Below, in pieces: positions 36,509 to 44,862 of a DNA stretch of 64,000 bases. The notes under the pieces are model-generated. The model did not search any database and was not told the origin of the DNA. It saw only the letters and a list, made by a program, of their open reading frames with translations. Made by a program: the position numbers and the translations under genes. The DNA is from DASPWW01 sp963841715. GTDB taxonomy: Bacteria > Actinomycetota > Thermoleophilia > Solirubrobacterales > 70-9. Location: contig CAWJDP010000003.1 in assembly GCA_963841715.1 (NCBI GenBank), forward strand, positions 496,001 to 560,000, read 5' to 3'. Each line of letters begins with the position of its first letter. The stretch's first letter is position 1.

Positions 36509-37420
36509 AAGCTCGACGAGTCGAGCCCCGGGCGACTTGTGGCCGAGGGAGCCATGCCTTCGGCGGAAGTTGTAGTGCAGAAGCCAGGGAGCCAGTTGCC
36601 CGCGCCGCGCCTCGGAGCTTCCATAGAGCCGTGAGTAGGCCCACTCCCTCAACATCGTCTGGATGAAGCGCTCGGCCTTGCCGTTCGTCCGCGGGCGATA
36701 GGGCCTCGTCCTTAGGTGCCGCAGCCGGAGCTCGCGGCACGCAACGGCGTGCGCGGTTGAGACGTAGGGAGAGCCGTTGTCGGTCATCACGCGCTCGACG
36801 CGGACCCCGCGCTCAGAAAACCAGGCGATCGCGCGACGCAGAAAGCCGACCGCCGTCTCGGCGCGCTCGTCTGCCAACACCTCGACAAAGGCGAGACGCG
36901 TCGCGTCGTCGACCGCGACGTGGCAGCACTCCCAGCCGTAGCCGCGGCTTGCGTGGCGATGTCCGATCACACGCTTGCCCGCGACCCCGAAGCGGCCGAG
37001 CTTTTTGACGTCGACGTGGATGAGCTCCCCCGGCCTCGAGCGCTCGTAGCGGTTGGGCGGCTCCGGCGGCTCAAGGCGCGAGCGCTTGCCGAGCCCGATC
37101 CGACGCAGCCAGCGAGAAACGGTTGATAGCGCCATCCCGAGGATCTCCGCGATCTCGGCCGCGGTCATCCGCAGCCGCCGCAGGCGCTCGATCGCCTCGA
37201 TCCGGGCTCGGTCGGTCCTCGAGGGGATCCGCCTGGGCGCTGAGGAGCGGTCCGCCATCGACTCCCCGCGCCGATAGCGCGCTGCCCACTTCGCGACCGT
37301 CCTCACCGAGACGCCGGCGGCATTAGCCGCGCTGGCGTAGCTCCAGCCCTGCTCGGTCACCCGCCTTGCGAGCAGTTCGCGAGAGTTCGGACAGGTCTTG
37401 GCGTTAGCGTGGATGTTCAT
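36491..37420 (-). CDS. IS481-family transposase
   Basis: DDE transposase, 309 aa, full length. An N-terminal helix-turn-helix is visible (WSYASAANAAGVSVRTVAKW) plus a second in MTAAEIAEILGMALSTVSRW. The integrase core holds the catalytic triad: Asp in ELIHVDVKKLGRFG, Asp in VERVMTDNGSPYVS, and Glu in RTNGKAERFIQTMLREWA. The family tail RRRHGSLGHKSPGARL is present. ATG 37420 has AAGGAGGAG at ideal spacing, so the frame upstream of it is not coding. There are no frameshifts, so the element is probably active or recently so. Confidence 0.95.
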   Translation of the reverse strand: MNIHANAKTCPNSRELLARRVTEQGWSYASAANAAGVSVRTVAKWAARYRRGESMADRSSAPRRIPSRTDRARIEAIERLRRLRMTAAEIAEILGMALSTVSRWLRRIGLGKRSRLEPPEPPNRYERSRPGELIHVDVKKLGRFGVAGKRVIGHRHASRGYGWECCHVAVDDATRLAFVEVLADERAETAVGFLRRAIAWFSERGVRVERVMTDNGSPYVSTAHAVACRELRLRHLRTRPYRPRTNGKAERFIQTMLREWAYSRLYGSSEARRGQLAPWLLHYNFRRRHGSLGHKSPGARLVELHEQPG

Positions 37421-37477
37421 CCGGTGCTCCTCCTTGGTGCTGGGTTGGTTCGCACCCCCAGCCTCCAAGGAGGCCCG

Positions 37478-37503
37478 GATGAACAACGTGCCGAGGAACT
37501 ACA
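37478..37503 (-). repeat. IS481 right terminal inverted repeat
   Basis: Reads TGTAGTTCCT on the minus strand at the outer end and matches the left repeat at 20 of 26 positions. Confidence 0.8.
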
Positions 37504-37509
37504 GCTAGG
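37504..37509. repeat. Target-site duplication, right copy (GCTAGG)
   Basis: Exact copy of the six bases at 36477-36482, directly abutting the right end of the insertion element. Confidence 0.8.
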
Positions 37510-37534
37510 CTGCGGAATACAGGAGGAGGTGCAG

Positions 37535-39130
37535 ATGGACGGGTTGATGATGGATCGCCCGCTGCTGATCAAGCGGATCGCGGAGCGAGCCGAGACGGTG
37601 TTTCCCGAGCGCGAGCTCGTCGCCCGTACGCAGGACGGCATCGAACGCTCGAGCTACGGCGCGGTGGTGGAGCGCTCACGCCGGCTCGCCTCGTCGCTGG
37701 TTGAGCTCGGCGTCCGCCCCGGCGACCGCGTCGGGAGCTTCGCGTGGAACTCGATGCGCCATCTCGAGCTCTACTTCGCGGTGCCGAGCATCGGCGCGAT
37801 CCTGCACACGATCAACATCCGCCTGTTCGAGGACGACCTCCGCTACATCGTCGGCCACGCCGACGACCGGATGATCTTCCTCGACTCCTCGCTCTCCGGC
37901 GCGATGCCCCGATTCGAGGGCGTGGAGACCGAGATCGTGATGCCCGACGGGCCCGGCGAGCGCGACGGCGCGCTCGCCTACGAGGAGCTGATCGCATCCG
38001 GCAATCCCTCGTTTGAGTTTCCCGAGCTCGACGAGCGTACGGCGGCGGCGATGTCGTACACGAGCGGGACCACGGGGCGCCCGAAGGGCGTCCTCTACTC
38101 GCACCGCTCGACGCTGCTGCACACGCTCAGCGCGGGACTCCCGGACTCGATCGGGCTCCGCAACGCCGACTCGATGATGCCGGTGGTCCCGATGTTCCAC
38201 GTGCTCGCGTGGGGGATCCCGTACGTCGCCGCGATGGCCGGCGCGCGCCTCGTCCTCCCCGGGCCCGACCTCTCGCCCGCGGCCCTGGCCGATCTGATCG
38301 CGACCGAGGGCGTCACCAAGGCCGCCGGGGTGCCGACGATCTGGCGCGGGATCCTCGACCTCGAGCCCGAGCCCGACCTCTCGAGCCTGCGCGAGATCAA
38401 GGCCGGGGGCGCCGCCGTCCCCGAGTCTCTGATCCGCGCCTACGACGAGCGCTTCGGCGTCCCGATCGTCCAGGGCTGGGGGATGACCGAGACGAGCCCG
38501 CTCGCCGCGACTTCGCGGCTGCCCGCGGGGGTCGAGCTGACCGACGACGAGGCCTACGCTCTGCGCGCCTGCGTGGGGCGCGTGATCCCGCTGGTCGAGT
38601 TCAAGATCGACGACGATGCGGGCGGCGAGCTGCTTGTCAGCGGCCCCTGGGTCGCCTCGCGCTACTACGGCGACGGGGAAGACGCAGGCGGCAAGTTCAC
38701 CGACGACGGCTGGCTGCGCACCGGCGACGTCGCCGAGCTCGAGCGCGGCAGCCACATGAAGCTCGTCGACCGGACCAAGGACCTCGTCAAGTCGGGGGGA
38801 GAGTGGATCTCGTCGGTCGAGCTAGAGAACGCGATCATGGCCCACCGCGACGTCGTCGAGGCCGCCGTGATCGCAGTCCCCGATGAGCGCTGGAGCGAGC
38901 GCCCGTGCGCCTGCGTCGTCGTGCGCGACGGAGCCGAGCTCGACGCGGACGAAGTTCGTGCCCACCTCGACGGCAGGGTCGCGAAGTGGTGGATCCCGGA
39001 GCGGGTCGAGCTCATCGACGAGGTCCCGAAGACCTCGGTCGGCAAGTTCGACAAGAAGGTGCTGCGGGCGCGATTCGCGGGCACCGAGACCGCCGCCGCG
39101 GGATCGGCCGTCGACTCCAGCGGCCGCTAG
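37535..39130 (+). CDS. Fatty-acyl-CoA ligase (AMP-binding)
   Basis: Acyl-adenylate-forming CoA ligase, 531 aa, that activates a medium- or long-chain acid with ATP and CoA. The P-loop-like motif is MSYTSGTTGRPKGVLYSHRS, the A5 motif GWGMTETSPLAATSR, the ATP-binding Asp in DGWLRTGDVAELERG and the C-terminal catalytic Lys in PKTSVGKFDKKVLR. VPMFHVLAWGIPYVA is typical of the FadD-like group. ATG 37535 has AGGAGGAGG immediately upstream. Only 25 bases separate the start from the insertion element, so its native promoter has been displaced and transcription may now come from within the IS. Confidence 0.93.
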   Translation: MDGLMMDRPLLIKRIAERAETVFPERELVARTQDGIERSSYGAVVERSRRLASSLVELGVRPGDRVGSFAWNSMRHLELYFAVPSIGAILHTINIRLFEDDLRYIVGHADDRMIFLDSSLSGAMPRFEGVETEIVMPDGPGERDGALAYEELIASGNPSFEFPELDERTAAAMSYTSGTTGRPKGVLYSHRSTLLHTLSAGLPDSIGLRNADSMMPVVPMFHVLAWGIPYVAAMAGARLVLPGPDLSPAALADLIATEGVTKAAGVPTIWRGILDLEPEPDLSSLREIKAGGAAVPESLIRAYDERFGVPIVQGWGMTETSPLAATSRLPAGVELTDDEAYALRACVGRVIPLVEFKIDDDAGGELLVSGPWVASRYYGDGEDAGGKFTDDGWLRTGDVAELERGSHMKLVDRTKDLVKSGGEWISSVELENAIMAHRDVVEAAVIAVPDERWSERPCACVVVRDGAELDADEVRAHLDGRVAKWWIPERVELIDEVPKTSVGKFDKKVLRARFAGTETAAAGSAVDSSGR

Positions 39131-39588
39131 GCCGCGTCGCGGTCGAGCTTCAACATGTACTCGATCATCGTCTCGGGTTCGCCGCCGACGCGGTCGTAGA
39201 CGGCCTGGGCGCGCTTGTTGTCGGGCGCGGTCAGCCAGCTCAGCGTCGGGGCGCCGTGCTCGCGGGCGACGCCGGCGCACGCGGCGATCAATGCGTCGGC
39301 ATGGCCCTTGCCGCGCGCCGCGGGGTCAACGAAGAGGTCCTCGAGGACGACGATCCGCGCTCCGGCGAGGCTCGACCACTTCCAGCCGCAACCCGCGAAT
39401 CCGACCACCGCGTCGTCGTCGGCGGTGGCGCAGAACAGGAACCCCTCGTCGTCGGGGGCGGCGATCAGCGCTCTGGTCATCTCTTCGAGCCCCTCCGACG
39501 CGGGATCGGCCTCGTAGAAATCGCAGTAGGCTCGAATCAGCGGCTGCAGCGCCCCGACGTCTGACTCTCTGGCCGGCCGAATCGCCAT
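39127..39588 (-). CDS. GNAT-family N-acetyltransferase
   Basis: Acetyl-CoA-dependent acetyltransferase, 153 aa, typical length. The opening MAIRPARESDVGALQPLIRA is standard. The acetyl-CoA pyrophosphate loop is visible as LEDLFVDPAARGKGHADALI (R/Q-x-x-G-x-G/A variant), followed by LSWLTAPDNKRAQAVYDRVG, which contains the usual N-x-x-A-x-x-x-Y. The acceptor is unknown. Its stop overlaps the convergent ligase stop by four bases. Confidence 0.9.
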   Translation of the reverse strand: MAIRPARESDVGALQPLIRAYCDFYEADPASEGLEEMTRALIAAPDDEGFLFCATADDDAVVGFAGCGWKWSSLAGARIVVLEDLFVDPAARGKGHADALIAACAGVAREHGAPTLSWLTAPDNKRAQAVYDRVGGEPETMIEYMLKLDRDAA

Positions 39589-39600
39589 CGCGGCCGAACC

Positions 39601-40443
39601 CTAACCCAGCCGCTCGGCGCGGTCGCGAACCTCGGCAGGTGTGGTCTGCGTCTGCTCCTGGCGCTCAGCGAGCTTCGCCTGGAACTCCTCCTCGGTCTCG
39701 CCGCCGATCGCGTCGCGCATCCGCTCCTTGAAGCGCTCGGTGCGCCGGCCCGGCCGGAAGCGGTTCTCGGCCTGCGTCTGCTTGCGGGGGTTGCGGTCAC
39801 CGTAGAAGCGCCTCGCCCACGGCGAGCCCGGCTTGCCGAGCCGAACCGCGCCGTAGAGGGCGAGCGGCGAGAGGAAGAAGCCGATCGCGCCGTGCATCAG
39901 CCGCTGTTTCGCGAAGCACAGCGCGACGACCACGAGCAGGAACACGATCGCGGCGATGCTCGTGATCACCTGCCACAGGCTGCCCGTCTCGAAGCTGATC
40001 GGGACGACGCCGAGAAAGACCAGTCCCATCCCGGCGAGCGCGATCACGGTCGCGTCGACCGAGCTGCGGCCCTCCTTCGCCCAGTAGACGTCGTCGAGGT
40101 AGACCCAGAGCGCGAACTCGTCGATTGTCAGCCCGGCGCCGATCCCGAACAACGCCGCGCAGATCTCGATGTAGGGGTGGTTGTCGAAGAGCGCGAACGC
40201 GACCGTCCCCGAGGCGAGCATCGTGCAGATCCCGAACACGAGGTGGTGGAGGTGGAGACCGCCCTCGCTGACGACGCTCCCCGGCCACCACGTGACGCGC
40301 GGGCTTCGCATCAGCCGCGTGCTGAGACGGATGAACGCGAACGAGGCGATGAACCCGCACAGGAGCAGGAACAGCGCCTGGCGATCGTTGGCGACGATCT
40401 GGTCGTGCCAGTACTTGGAGATGAATGAGGCTGTCGTGAGCAC
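39601..40443 (-). CDS. Actinobacterial integral membrane protein
   Basis: Conserved-looking membrane protein, 280 aa, of unknown function. About six hydrophobic helices occupy residues 20-220, including ALFLLLCGFIASFAFIRLST and ICAALFGIGAGLTIDEFALW. Between them lies the loop GGLHLHHLVFGIC, with a His cluster that could bind metal, and YLDDVYWAKEGRSSVDATVI. The C-terminal 60 residues are cytoplasmic and charged (RFKERMRDAIGGETEEEFQA). GTG 40443 starts the frame. It is encoded 12 bases downstream of the GNAT start on the same strand and may not be related in function. Confidence 0.8.
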   Translation of the reverse strand: MLTTASFISKYWHDQIVANDRQALFLLLCGFIASFAFIRLSTRLMRSPRVTWWPGSVVSEGGLHLHHLVFGICTMLASGTVAFALFDNHPYIEICAALFGIGAGLTIDEFALWVYLDDVYWAKEGRSSVDATVIALAGMGLVFLGVVPISFETGSLWQVITSIAAIVFLLVVVALCFAKQRLMHGAIGFFLSPLALYGAVRLGKPGSPWARRFYGDRNPRKQTQAENRFRPGRRTERFKERMRDAIGGETEEEFQAKLAERQEQTQTTPAEVRDRAERLG

Positions 40444-40703
40444 GCGCAGTCAGTAAGTATCCCGACCATGGCGCAAGGGGAGCCGGACGCCAAGGTGAGC
40501 AGCCGGGCGCGCTTGGTGACGCTCGCCGCAATGACGATCTCAGCAGGTGCGGCCGCCGGGTCAGCCGGACCCCGCTCACGCCTGAACAACGAGATGTGCG
40601 ACGGCTCGCACATGCTCGACGGGAACGCCCGATAAAGGCGGACGATGTAGTGGTCGGCGTCGCCGCTCGCCGATGCCGCGAATATTCGCCTCGGGGTCGA
40701 GGC

Positions 40704-41219
40704 TCAGGCGCGATCCGACTCCGCCGCGTCCTCGGCGCAGGCTTCGACGGCACTCGGGCAGAGCTCGGCGCCGTCGGCGACGGCACGGAGGAGTCCGTAG
40801 AACACCTCGCGCTCGTTCGCGTCGAGGGCGCCGACCATCTCCTCCTCGATGTCCGCGATCGCGCGATCGCAGTCAGCGAGAAGGCGGACGCCCTCGGTGC
40901 TCAGCTCGAGCACGTAACGGCGGCGATCGCTCTCGTCGCGGGTCCGCACGATCAGCCCGCGATCGCAGAACTGCGCGGCCAGCGCGGCTAGGTTGCTGTA
41001 GTCGACGCTGACTGCGTCGGCGAGCGCGGCTTGCGAGGTACCCCCCATCACCTCGAGCTGCTTGAGGACGATGAACTCCTGCGCGCTGAGCCCGAGCGGG
41101 CGCACCGCGCGCCGGAAGCGGGTCATCGAGAGCTGGCCGAGCCGCGCCAGCAACGCGCCGACCGGAATCTGCGTCGCGTCCTCGGCGCCCGATGAGCGCG
41201 GTCTCGTACTCGTCGCCAT
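40704..41219 (-). CDS. MarR-family transcriptional regulator
   Basis: Winged-helix repressor, 171 aa from ATG 41219; an upstream in-frame ATG at 41261 would add 14 residues. The domain runs from PVGALLARLGQLSMTRFRRA through the recognition helix region GGTSQAALADAVSVDYSNLA to the wing RGLIVRTRDESDRRRYVLEL, which is diagnostic of MarR. The C-terminus is acidic and has two Cys (LCPSAVEACAED), so redox sensing is conceivable. It is divergent from yceI and the FMN reductase genes, and palindromes lie between them; autoregulation and control of those genes is the likely job. Confidence 0.9.
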   Translation of the reverse strand: MATSTRPRSSGAEDATQIPVGALLARLGQLSMTRFRRAVRPLGLSAQEFIVLKQLEVMGGTSQAALADAVSVDYSNLAALAAQFCDRGLIVRTRDESDRRRYVLELSTEGVRLLADCDRAIADIEEEMVGALDANEREVFYGLLRAVADGAELCPSAVEACAEDAAESDRA

Positions 41220-41261
41220 CGCCCGCAGAGCGTAGCTGTCGCTGTCGTGGTGGAAGACCAT

Positions 41262-41306
41262 GGTTTGAACCCATTATGGTACTCTATGATCCTGGTATAT
41301 AACCAG
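41262..41306. promoter_or_regulatory. Palindrome cluster in the MarR/YceI divergent region
   Basis: Three inverted repeats lie in the 111-base gap: GGTT-TG-AACC at 41262-41271, CCAT-T-ATGG at 41271-41279 and CTGGT-ATATA-ACCAG at 41292-41306. The last overlaps an AT-rich TATATAA that could be a -10 element for the yceI-type gene. MarR proteins bind such short symmetric sites, so this is the best candidate operator for the divergent regulator. Confidence 0.55.
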
Positions 41307-41330
41307 TATCTACTTCGAGAGGAGACGGCA

Positions 41331-41891
41331 ATGACCACCGAAACCACGACGCGACCGTTCGCCGGCGGCTACGCCGCCGACCCCGTCCACTCCTCGTTCG
41401 GGTTCGCGCTCACGCACATGGGCGTGTCGACGTTCCGCGGCTCGTTCTCCGACGTCCGCGCGAGCCTCGAGTCGGGCCCCGACGGGATCGCACTCCAGGG
41501 CGCGGCCAAGGTCGAGAGCGTCTCGATCGTCGATCCGCCCGAGTTCAGGGCGCACGTTCTCTCGGCCGAGTTCTTCGACGCCGAGAGCCACCCTGAGATC
41601 GCGTTCAGCTCGAGCGCCGTCGCGCTCGACGACGACGGCTCGGCCGAGATCGACGGCGAGCTGACGATCAAGGGGATCACCAAGCCTGTCCACGCGACGG
41701 GGAGCTGGGTAGCCCCGCGCGAGGCGCTGGGCGGCATGCGAGGCGCGCTCGAGCTCGAGGCGACGGTCGATCGCCGCGACTTCGGGATGAACTGGCAGCT
41801 GGAGCTGCCCGGCGGCGGCAACGCGGCCGAGTACGAGATCACGATTAGCGCGCATCTCGAGCTCCTGCAATCCCCGGAGGGTGAGGCGTAG
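41331..41891 (+). CDS. YceI family protein
   Basis: Lipocalin-like isoprenoid/lipid-binding YceI protein, 186 aa. No signal peptide is seen, so it is the cytosolic type. YAADPVHSSFGFALTHMGVS, FSDVRASLESGPD and DPPEFRAHVLSAEFFDAESH with PEIAFSS are the family pattern. DGELTIKGITKPVHATGSW is the best-known signature. ATG 41331 has GAGAGGAGA upstream. It is divergent from a MarR regulator and five bases ahead of an FMN reductase gene, a combination often linked to quinone or oxidative stress; the ligand is unknown. Confidence 0.93.
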   Translation: MTTETTTRPFAGGYAADPVHSSFGFALTHMGVSTFRGSFSDVRASLESGPDGIALQGAAKVESVSIVDPPEFRAHVLSAEFFDAESHPEIAFSSSAVALDDDGSAEIDGELTIKGITKPVHATGSWVAPREALGGMRGALELEATVDRRDFGMNWQLELPGGGNAAEYEITISAHLELLQSPEGEA

Positions 41892-41895
41892 CGCG

Positions 41896-42471
41896 ATGCG
41901 GATCCTCGCGATCTCCGGGAGCCTGCGGCGCGGGTCGCACAACACCGCCCTGCTCCGGGCGGCGGCCGACCGACTGCCGCCCGGGGTCGAGCTCGAGCTG
42001 TTCACCGGGCTCGACGAGGTGCCCCACTACAACCAGGACCTCGACGTTCCGGGGGCGGCGCCCGAGACCGCCGAGCGGCTGCGCGCCGCGATCGCGCCGG
42101 CCGACGCGATCCTGATCAGCACCCCCGAGTACAACTCCTCGATCCCGGGTGTGCTGAAGAACGCGATCGACTGGGTTTCGCGTCCCTATCCGGACAACGC
42201 GCTTCGCGACAAGCCGGCCGCCGTGATCGGGGCGAGCACGGGGACGTTCGGTGCCGTGTGGGCCCAGGCCGAGCTCCGCAAGGTGCTGTCGACGGCCGGC
42301 GCCCGGACGCTCGACCGCGAGCTGCCCGTCGCGGCGGCGAATATGGCATTCGACGAGCGTGGGGAGCTCCGCGACCCCGAGCTGGGAGAGCGGCTGGCGG
42401 AGATCGTCCGCGAGCTCGCCGCCGAGGCCGAGGGGGTTCCGGAGCCTGAGCCGGAGCGGATCGCGGCCTAG
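41896..42471 (+). CDS. NADPH-dependent FMN reductase
   Basis: Flavodoxin-like quinone/FMN reductase (NADPH_dep_FMN_red family), 191 aa. The FMN phosphate loop is RILAISGSLRRGSHNTALLR, followed by the FMN-ring contact LISTPEYNSSIPGVLKNAID and the motif AVIGASTGTFGAVWAQAELR. ATG 41896 is preferred over GTG 41881 because GGAGGGTGAGG precedes it and MRILAISGS matches family starts. It probably acts with the YceI protein under MarR control, reducing quinones or azo compounds with NADPH. Confidence 0.93.
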   Translation: MRILAISGSLRRGSHNTALLRAAADRLPPGVELELFTGLDEVPHYNQDLDVPGAAPETAERLRAAIAPADAILISTPEYNSSIPGVLKNAIDWVSRPYPDNALRDKPAAVIGASTGTFGAVWAQAELRKVLSTAGARTLDRELPVAAANMAFDERGELRDPELGERLAEIVRELAAEAEGVPEPEPERIAA

Positions 42472-42497
42472 GCGCGGCGCCCCCTAGGATCCGTCAG

Positions 42498-43865
42498 GTG
42501 TCCGGATCGAGCTCGACCCCGCCGGCCTCGCGGCTTCCCCGCTTCCTCCAGGGCCTTCGCTTCGCCCGCGATCCGCTCGGGGTGCTGATCGATCTCCGCA
42601 ACCACTACGGCGACGTGTTCTCGGTCAATTTCCCGTTCTTCGGCCGCGTCACCTACGTCGCCGACCCAGAGCTGGTCAAGCGCGTGTTCACGGGGCGACC
42701 CGAGCTCATGCACGCCGGCGAGGCGAACGCGACCGTGCTCGAGGCGAGCCTCGGACCGTACTCGCTGCTCACCCTCGACGAGGGCGAGCACATGCGCCAG
42801 CGCAAGCTGCTGCTGCCGCCGTTCCACGGTGAGCGCGTCCGGCGCTACGGCGAGCTGATCCGCGAGATCACCGAGCGCGATTTCGAGACATGGCCGGTCG
42901 GCGAGCCGTTCGCTGTCCGCCCGCACATGACCCGTATCACGCTGTCGGTGATCCTGCGCGCGGTGTTCGGGGTCCGCGACGAAGAGCGCTCGCGGCGGGC
43001 GTTCGCTGCAATCGGCGAATTCGCGCGCCGGGCGACGACGATCACCGAGCTCCCGTTCCTGCGCTATGACTTCGGGCGCATCAGCCCGTGGCGGAAGTTC
43101 CTCGCCGCCCGCGACGGTCTCGACGACTTCGTCCATGGGGAGATCGCCGCGCGCCGTGCCGAGCCCGCTGCGGACGAGCGCGACGACGTGCTCTCGCTGC
43201 TGCTTCGCGCAACCCATGACGACGGCACGCCGATGAGCGACCGCGAGCTTCGCGACGAGCTCGTGACGATCATCGGCGCGGGCCACGAGACGACGGCGAC
43301 GGCGCTGACCTGGGCGCTCGAGCGCCTCGTTCGCACGCCGCGGGCGCTCGAGCGCCTGCGCGAGTCTGTCGCCGACGGCGACGACTCCTACGTCGACGCG
43401 ACGATCAAGGAGACACTGCGCGCGCGCCCGGTGGTCATGGACGTGGCGCGAAAGCTGACTGCGCCGACCCGGCTCGGCGACTACGAGCTGCCGGCGGGCG
43501 CGTTCGTGCTCCCCGCAATCGCGGCGCTCCACTACCGCGAGGACCTGTTCCCGAACCCGCGGGAGTTCAGGCCCGAGCGCTTCCTCGACGAGGACGTCGA
43601 AAGCTATGCCTGGATCCCGTTCGGCGGCGGCGTGCGGCGTTGCATCGGCGCCGCGTTCGCTGAGTACGAGATGCGCGTCGTGCTGAAGGCGATCTTCGAG
43701 CGCGCCGCGATCAGCGCCGCCGAGCCCGCCCCGGAACGGGTCAAGATCCGCAACATCACCCTCGCACCGGCGCGTGACGGCCGCATCGTCCTCGATCGCC
43801 CGCTCGCGCCGGCGCCGGCGCCGGCGGGGTCCGAGGCCGCTCAGCTCGCCGCCGCGCGCGTCTGA
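42498..43865 (+). CDS. Cytochrome P450
   Basis: Heme monooxygenase, 455 aa. The I-helix oxygen-activation motif is IIGAGHETTATALTWALE, the ExxR motif is in IKETLRARPVVMDVARKL, and the heme-thiolate loop is WIPFGGGVRRCIGAAFAEYE with the axial Cys. FRPERFLDEDVESYA is the meander. There is no N-terminal anchor, so it is soluble and needs a separate redox partner, none of which is adjacent. The overall pattern resembles CYP110/CYP4-like soluble P450s acting on fatty acids or terpenes, but the substrate is not assignable. GTG 42498 start. Confidence 0.93.
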   Translation: MSGSSSTPPASRLPRFLQGLRFARDPLGVLIDLRNHYGDVFSVNFPFFGRVTYVADPELVKRVFTGRPELMHAGEANATVLEASLGPYSLLTLDEGEHMRQRKLLLPPFHGERVRRYGELIREITERDFETWPVGEPFAVRPHMTRITLSVILRAVFGVRDEERSRRAFAAIGEFARRATTITELPFLRYDFGRISPWRKFLAARDGLDDFVHGEIAARRAEPAADERDDVLSLLLRATHDDGTPMSDRELRDELVTIIGAGHETTATALTWALERLVRTPRALERLRESVADGDDSYVDATIKETLRARPVVMDVARKLTAPTRLGDYELPAGAFVLPAIAALHYREDLFPNPREFRPERFLDEDVESYAWIPFGGGVRRCIGAAFAEYEMRVVLKAIFERAAISAAEPAPERVKIRNITLAPARDGRIVLDRPLAPAPAPAGSEAAQLAAARV

Positions 43866-44821
43866 TCCTCGAACAGCAGCGAGGCGCCGATCGCGCCGCC
43901 GAAGTCGCCGAGGCCTGCAACGTGGATGTCGGGCGGGTTCTTGTCAGCGAACAGGTTCTTCATCATTCGCCTCTCGATCCGCTTCGCGTACGGCTCGCCG
44001 AACCTGACTCCGAGCCCACCGCCGATGATCACGGCCTCGGGGTCGAGCAGGTTGCAGGCCGACGCGATCCCGGCGCCGAGCGCGACGATGGCGCGGTCGA
44101 TCAGCTCCTTTGCGAGCTTGTCGTTCTTCTTCAGGGCCCGCTCCCAGATCCCGCTCGTCAGGCGCGGCTTGCCCTTGTCCTCCATGATCGTGAAGAGGTC
44201 AGTCTTGCGCCCCTCCCGGTGCTCCCTGCGCGCCTTCGCCTCCATCGCGGCCCGGCCCGCATAAGCCTCGACGCAGCCGCGCCGACCGCACGGGCAGCGC
44301 GCGCCGCCCTCCTTGATCACCATGTGACCGATCTCGCCCGCGGCCCCGCGGCCGAGCCACGGCTTGCCGTCGAGGATCAGCCCGCCGCCGACGCCGGTCC
44401 CCCAGAAGACACCGAGCAGCGTCCCGTACGGCCGCCCCGCGCCGAGCTCGAACTCCGCCGTTGTGCCGACCTGAACGTCGTTGCCGACGCGAATTTGGGT
44501 GCCGAGTGCGTCTGAGAGCGTTCTCGCGAGCGGGAACATCCCGGACCACCCGGGCAGGTTCTTCGCGCTCGATACCTCGCCGGTCGCCTCGTTCACGTCA
44601 CCGGGCGAGCCAACTCCCACTCCCTGCAGCTCCTGCGGCTTCACCTCGGCGTCCGTAGCCGCCTCCTGGAGGGCCTGGATCATCTGGCCCGCGACGTCCT
44701 CGGGGCCGCCGCTCGTCGGCGTCGGGCGGCGCGCGTCGCCGATCACCCGGCCGCCGTCCTCGATGACCGCCGCCTGGATCTTCGTCCCACCGAGATCGAT
44801 CCCGCCCCGCAGCGTGCTCAT
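43841..44821 (-). CDS. ROK-family sugar kinase (glucokinase-like)
   Basis: ROK protein, 326 aa. The N-terminal phosphate motif is GGIDLGGTKIQAAVIEDGGR, the catalytic Asp lies in TQIRVGNDVQVGTTAEFELG, and the ROK zinc signature is GARCPCGRRGCVEAYAGRAA (CxCGxxGCxE). GEIGHMVIKEGG carries the sugar-contacting Glu and His. There is no HTH, so it is a kinase rather than a NagC-type repressor, likely polyphosphate or ATP glucokinase-like. ATG 44821 is used; the frame upstream of it is non-coding. The stop overlaps the convergent P450 gene by 25 bases. Confidence 0.92.
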   Translation of the reverse strand: MSTLRGGIDLGGTKIQAAVIEDGGRVIGDARRPTPTSGGPEDVAGQMIQALQEAATDAEVKPQELQGVGVGSPGDVNEATGEVSSAKNLPGWSGMFPLARTLSDALGTQIRVGNDVQVGTTAEFELGAGRPYGTLLGVFWGTGVGGGLILDGKPWLGRGAAGEIGHMVIKEGGARCPCGRRGCVEAYAGRAAMEAKARREHREGRKTDLFTIMEDKGKPRLTSGIWERALKKNDKLAKELIDRAIVALGAGIASACNLLDPEAVIIGGGLGVRFGEPYAKRIERRMMKNLFADKNPPDIHVAGLGDFGGAIGASLLFEDQTRAAAS

Positions 44822-44862
44822 TCGGCCCGCGACCCTACCCGATCGCGGCGGTGCGCCAGGAT

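Larger units (their letters stand above)
36483..37503. mobile_element. IS481-family insertion sequence, complete
   Basis: A 1021-bp element with one transposase gene, imperfect terminal inverted repeats starting TGTAGTTCCT at both ends (20 of 26 bases match between 36483-36508 and the complement of 37478-37503), and a 6-bp direct duplication GCTAGG outside both ends. All parts needed for mobility are present, and the exact duplication suggests a recent insertion. Removing the element restores a single gap between the divergent oxidoreductase and acyl-CoA ligase genes. Confidence 0.9.

Noticed and set aside
40468..40635. Possible 55-aa ORF in the 260-base gap before the MarR gene
   Set aside because: No ribosome site, no hydrophobic or motif pattern and atypical composition; I see nothing else convincing in this gap apart from spacing for a promoter.
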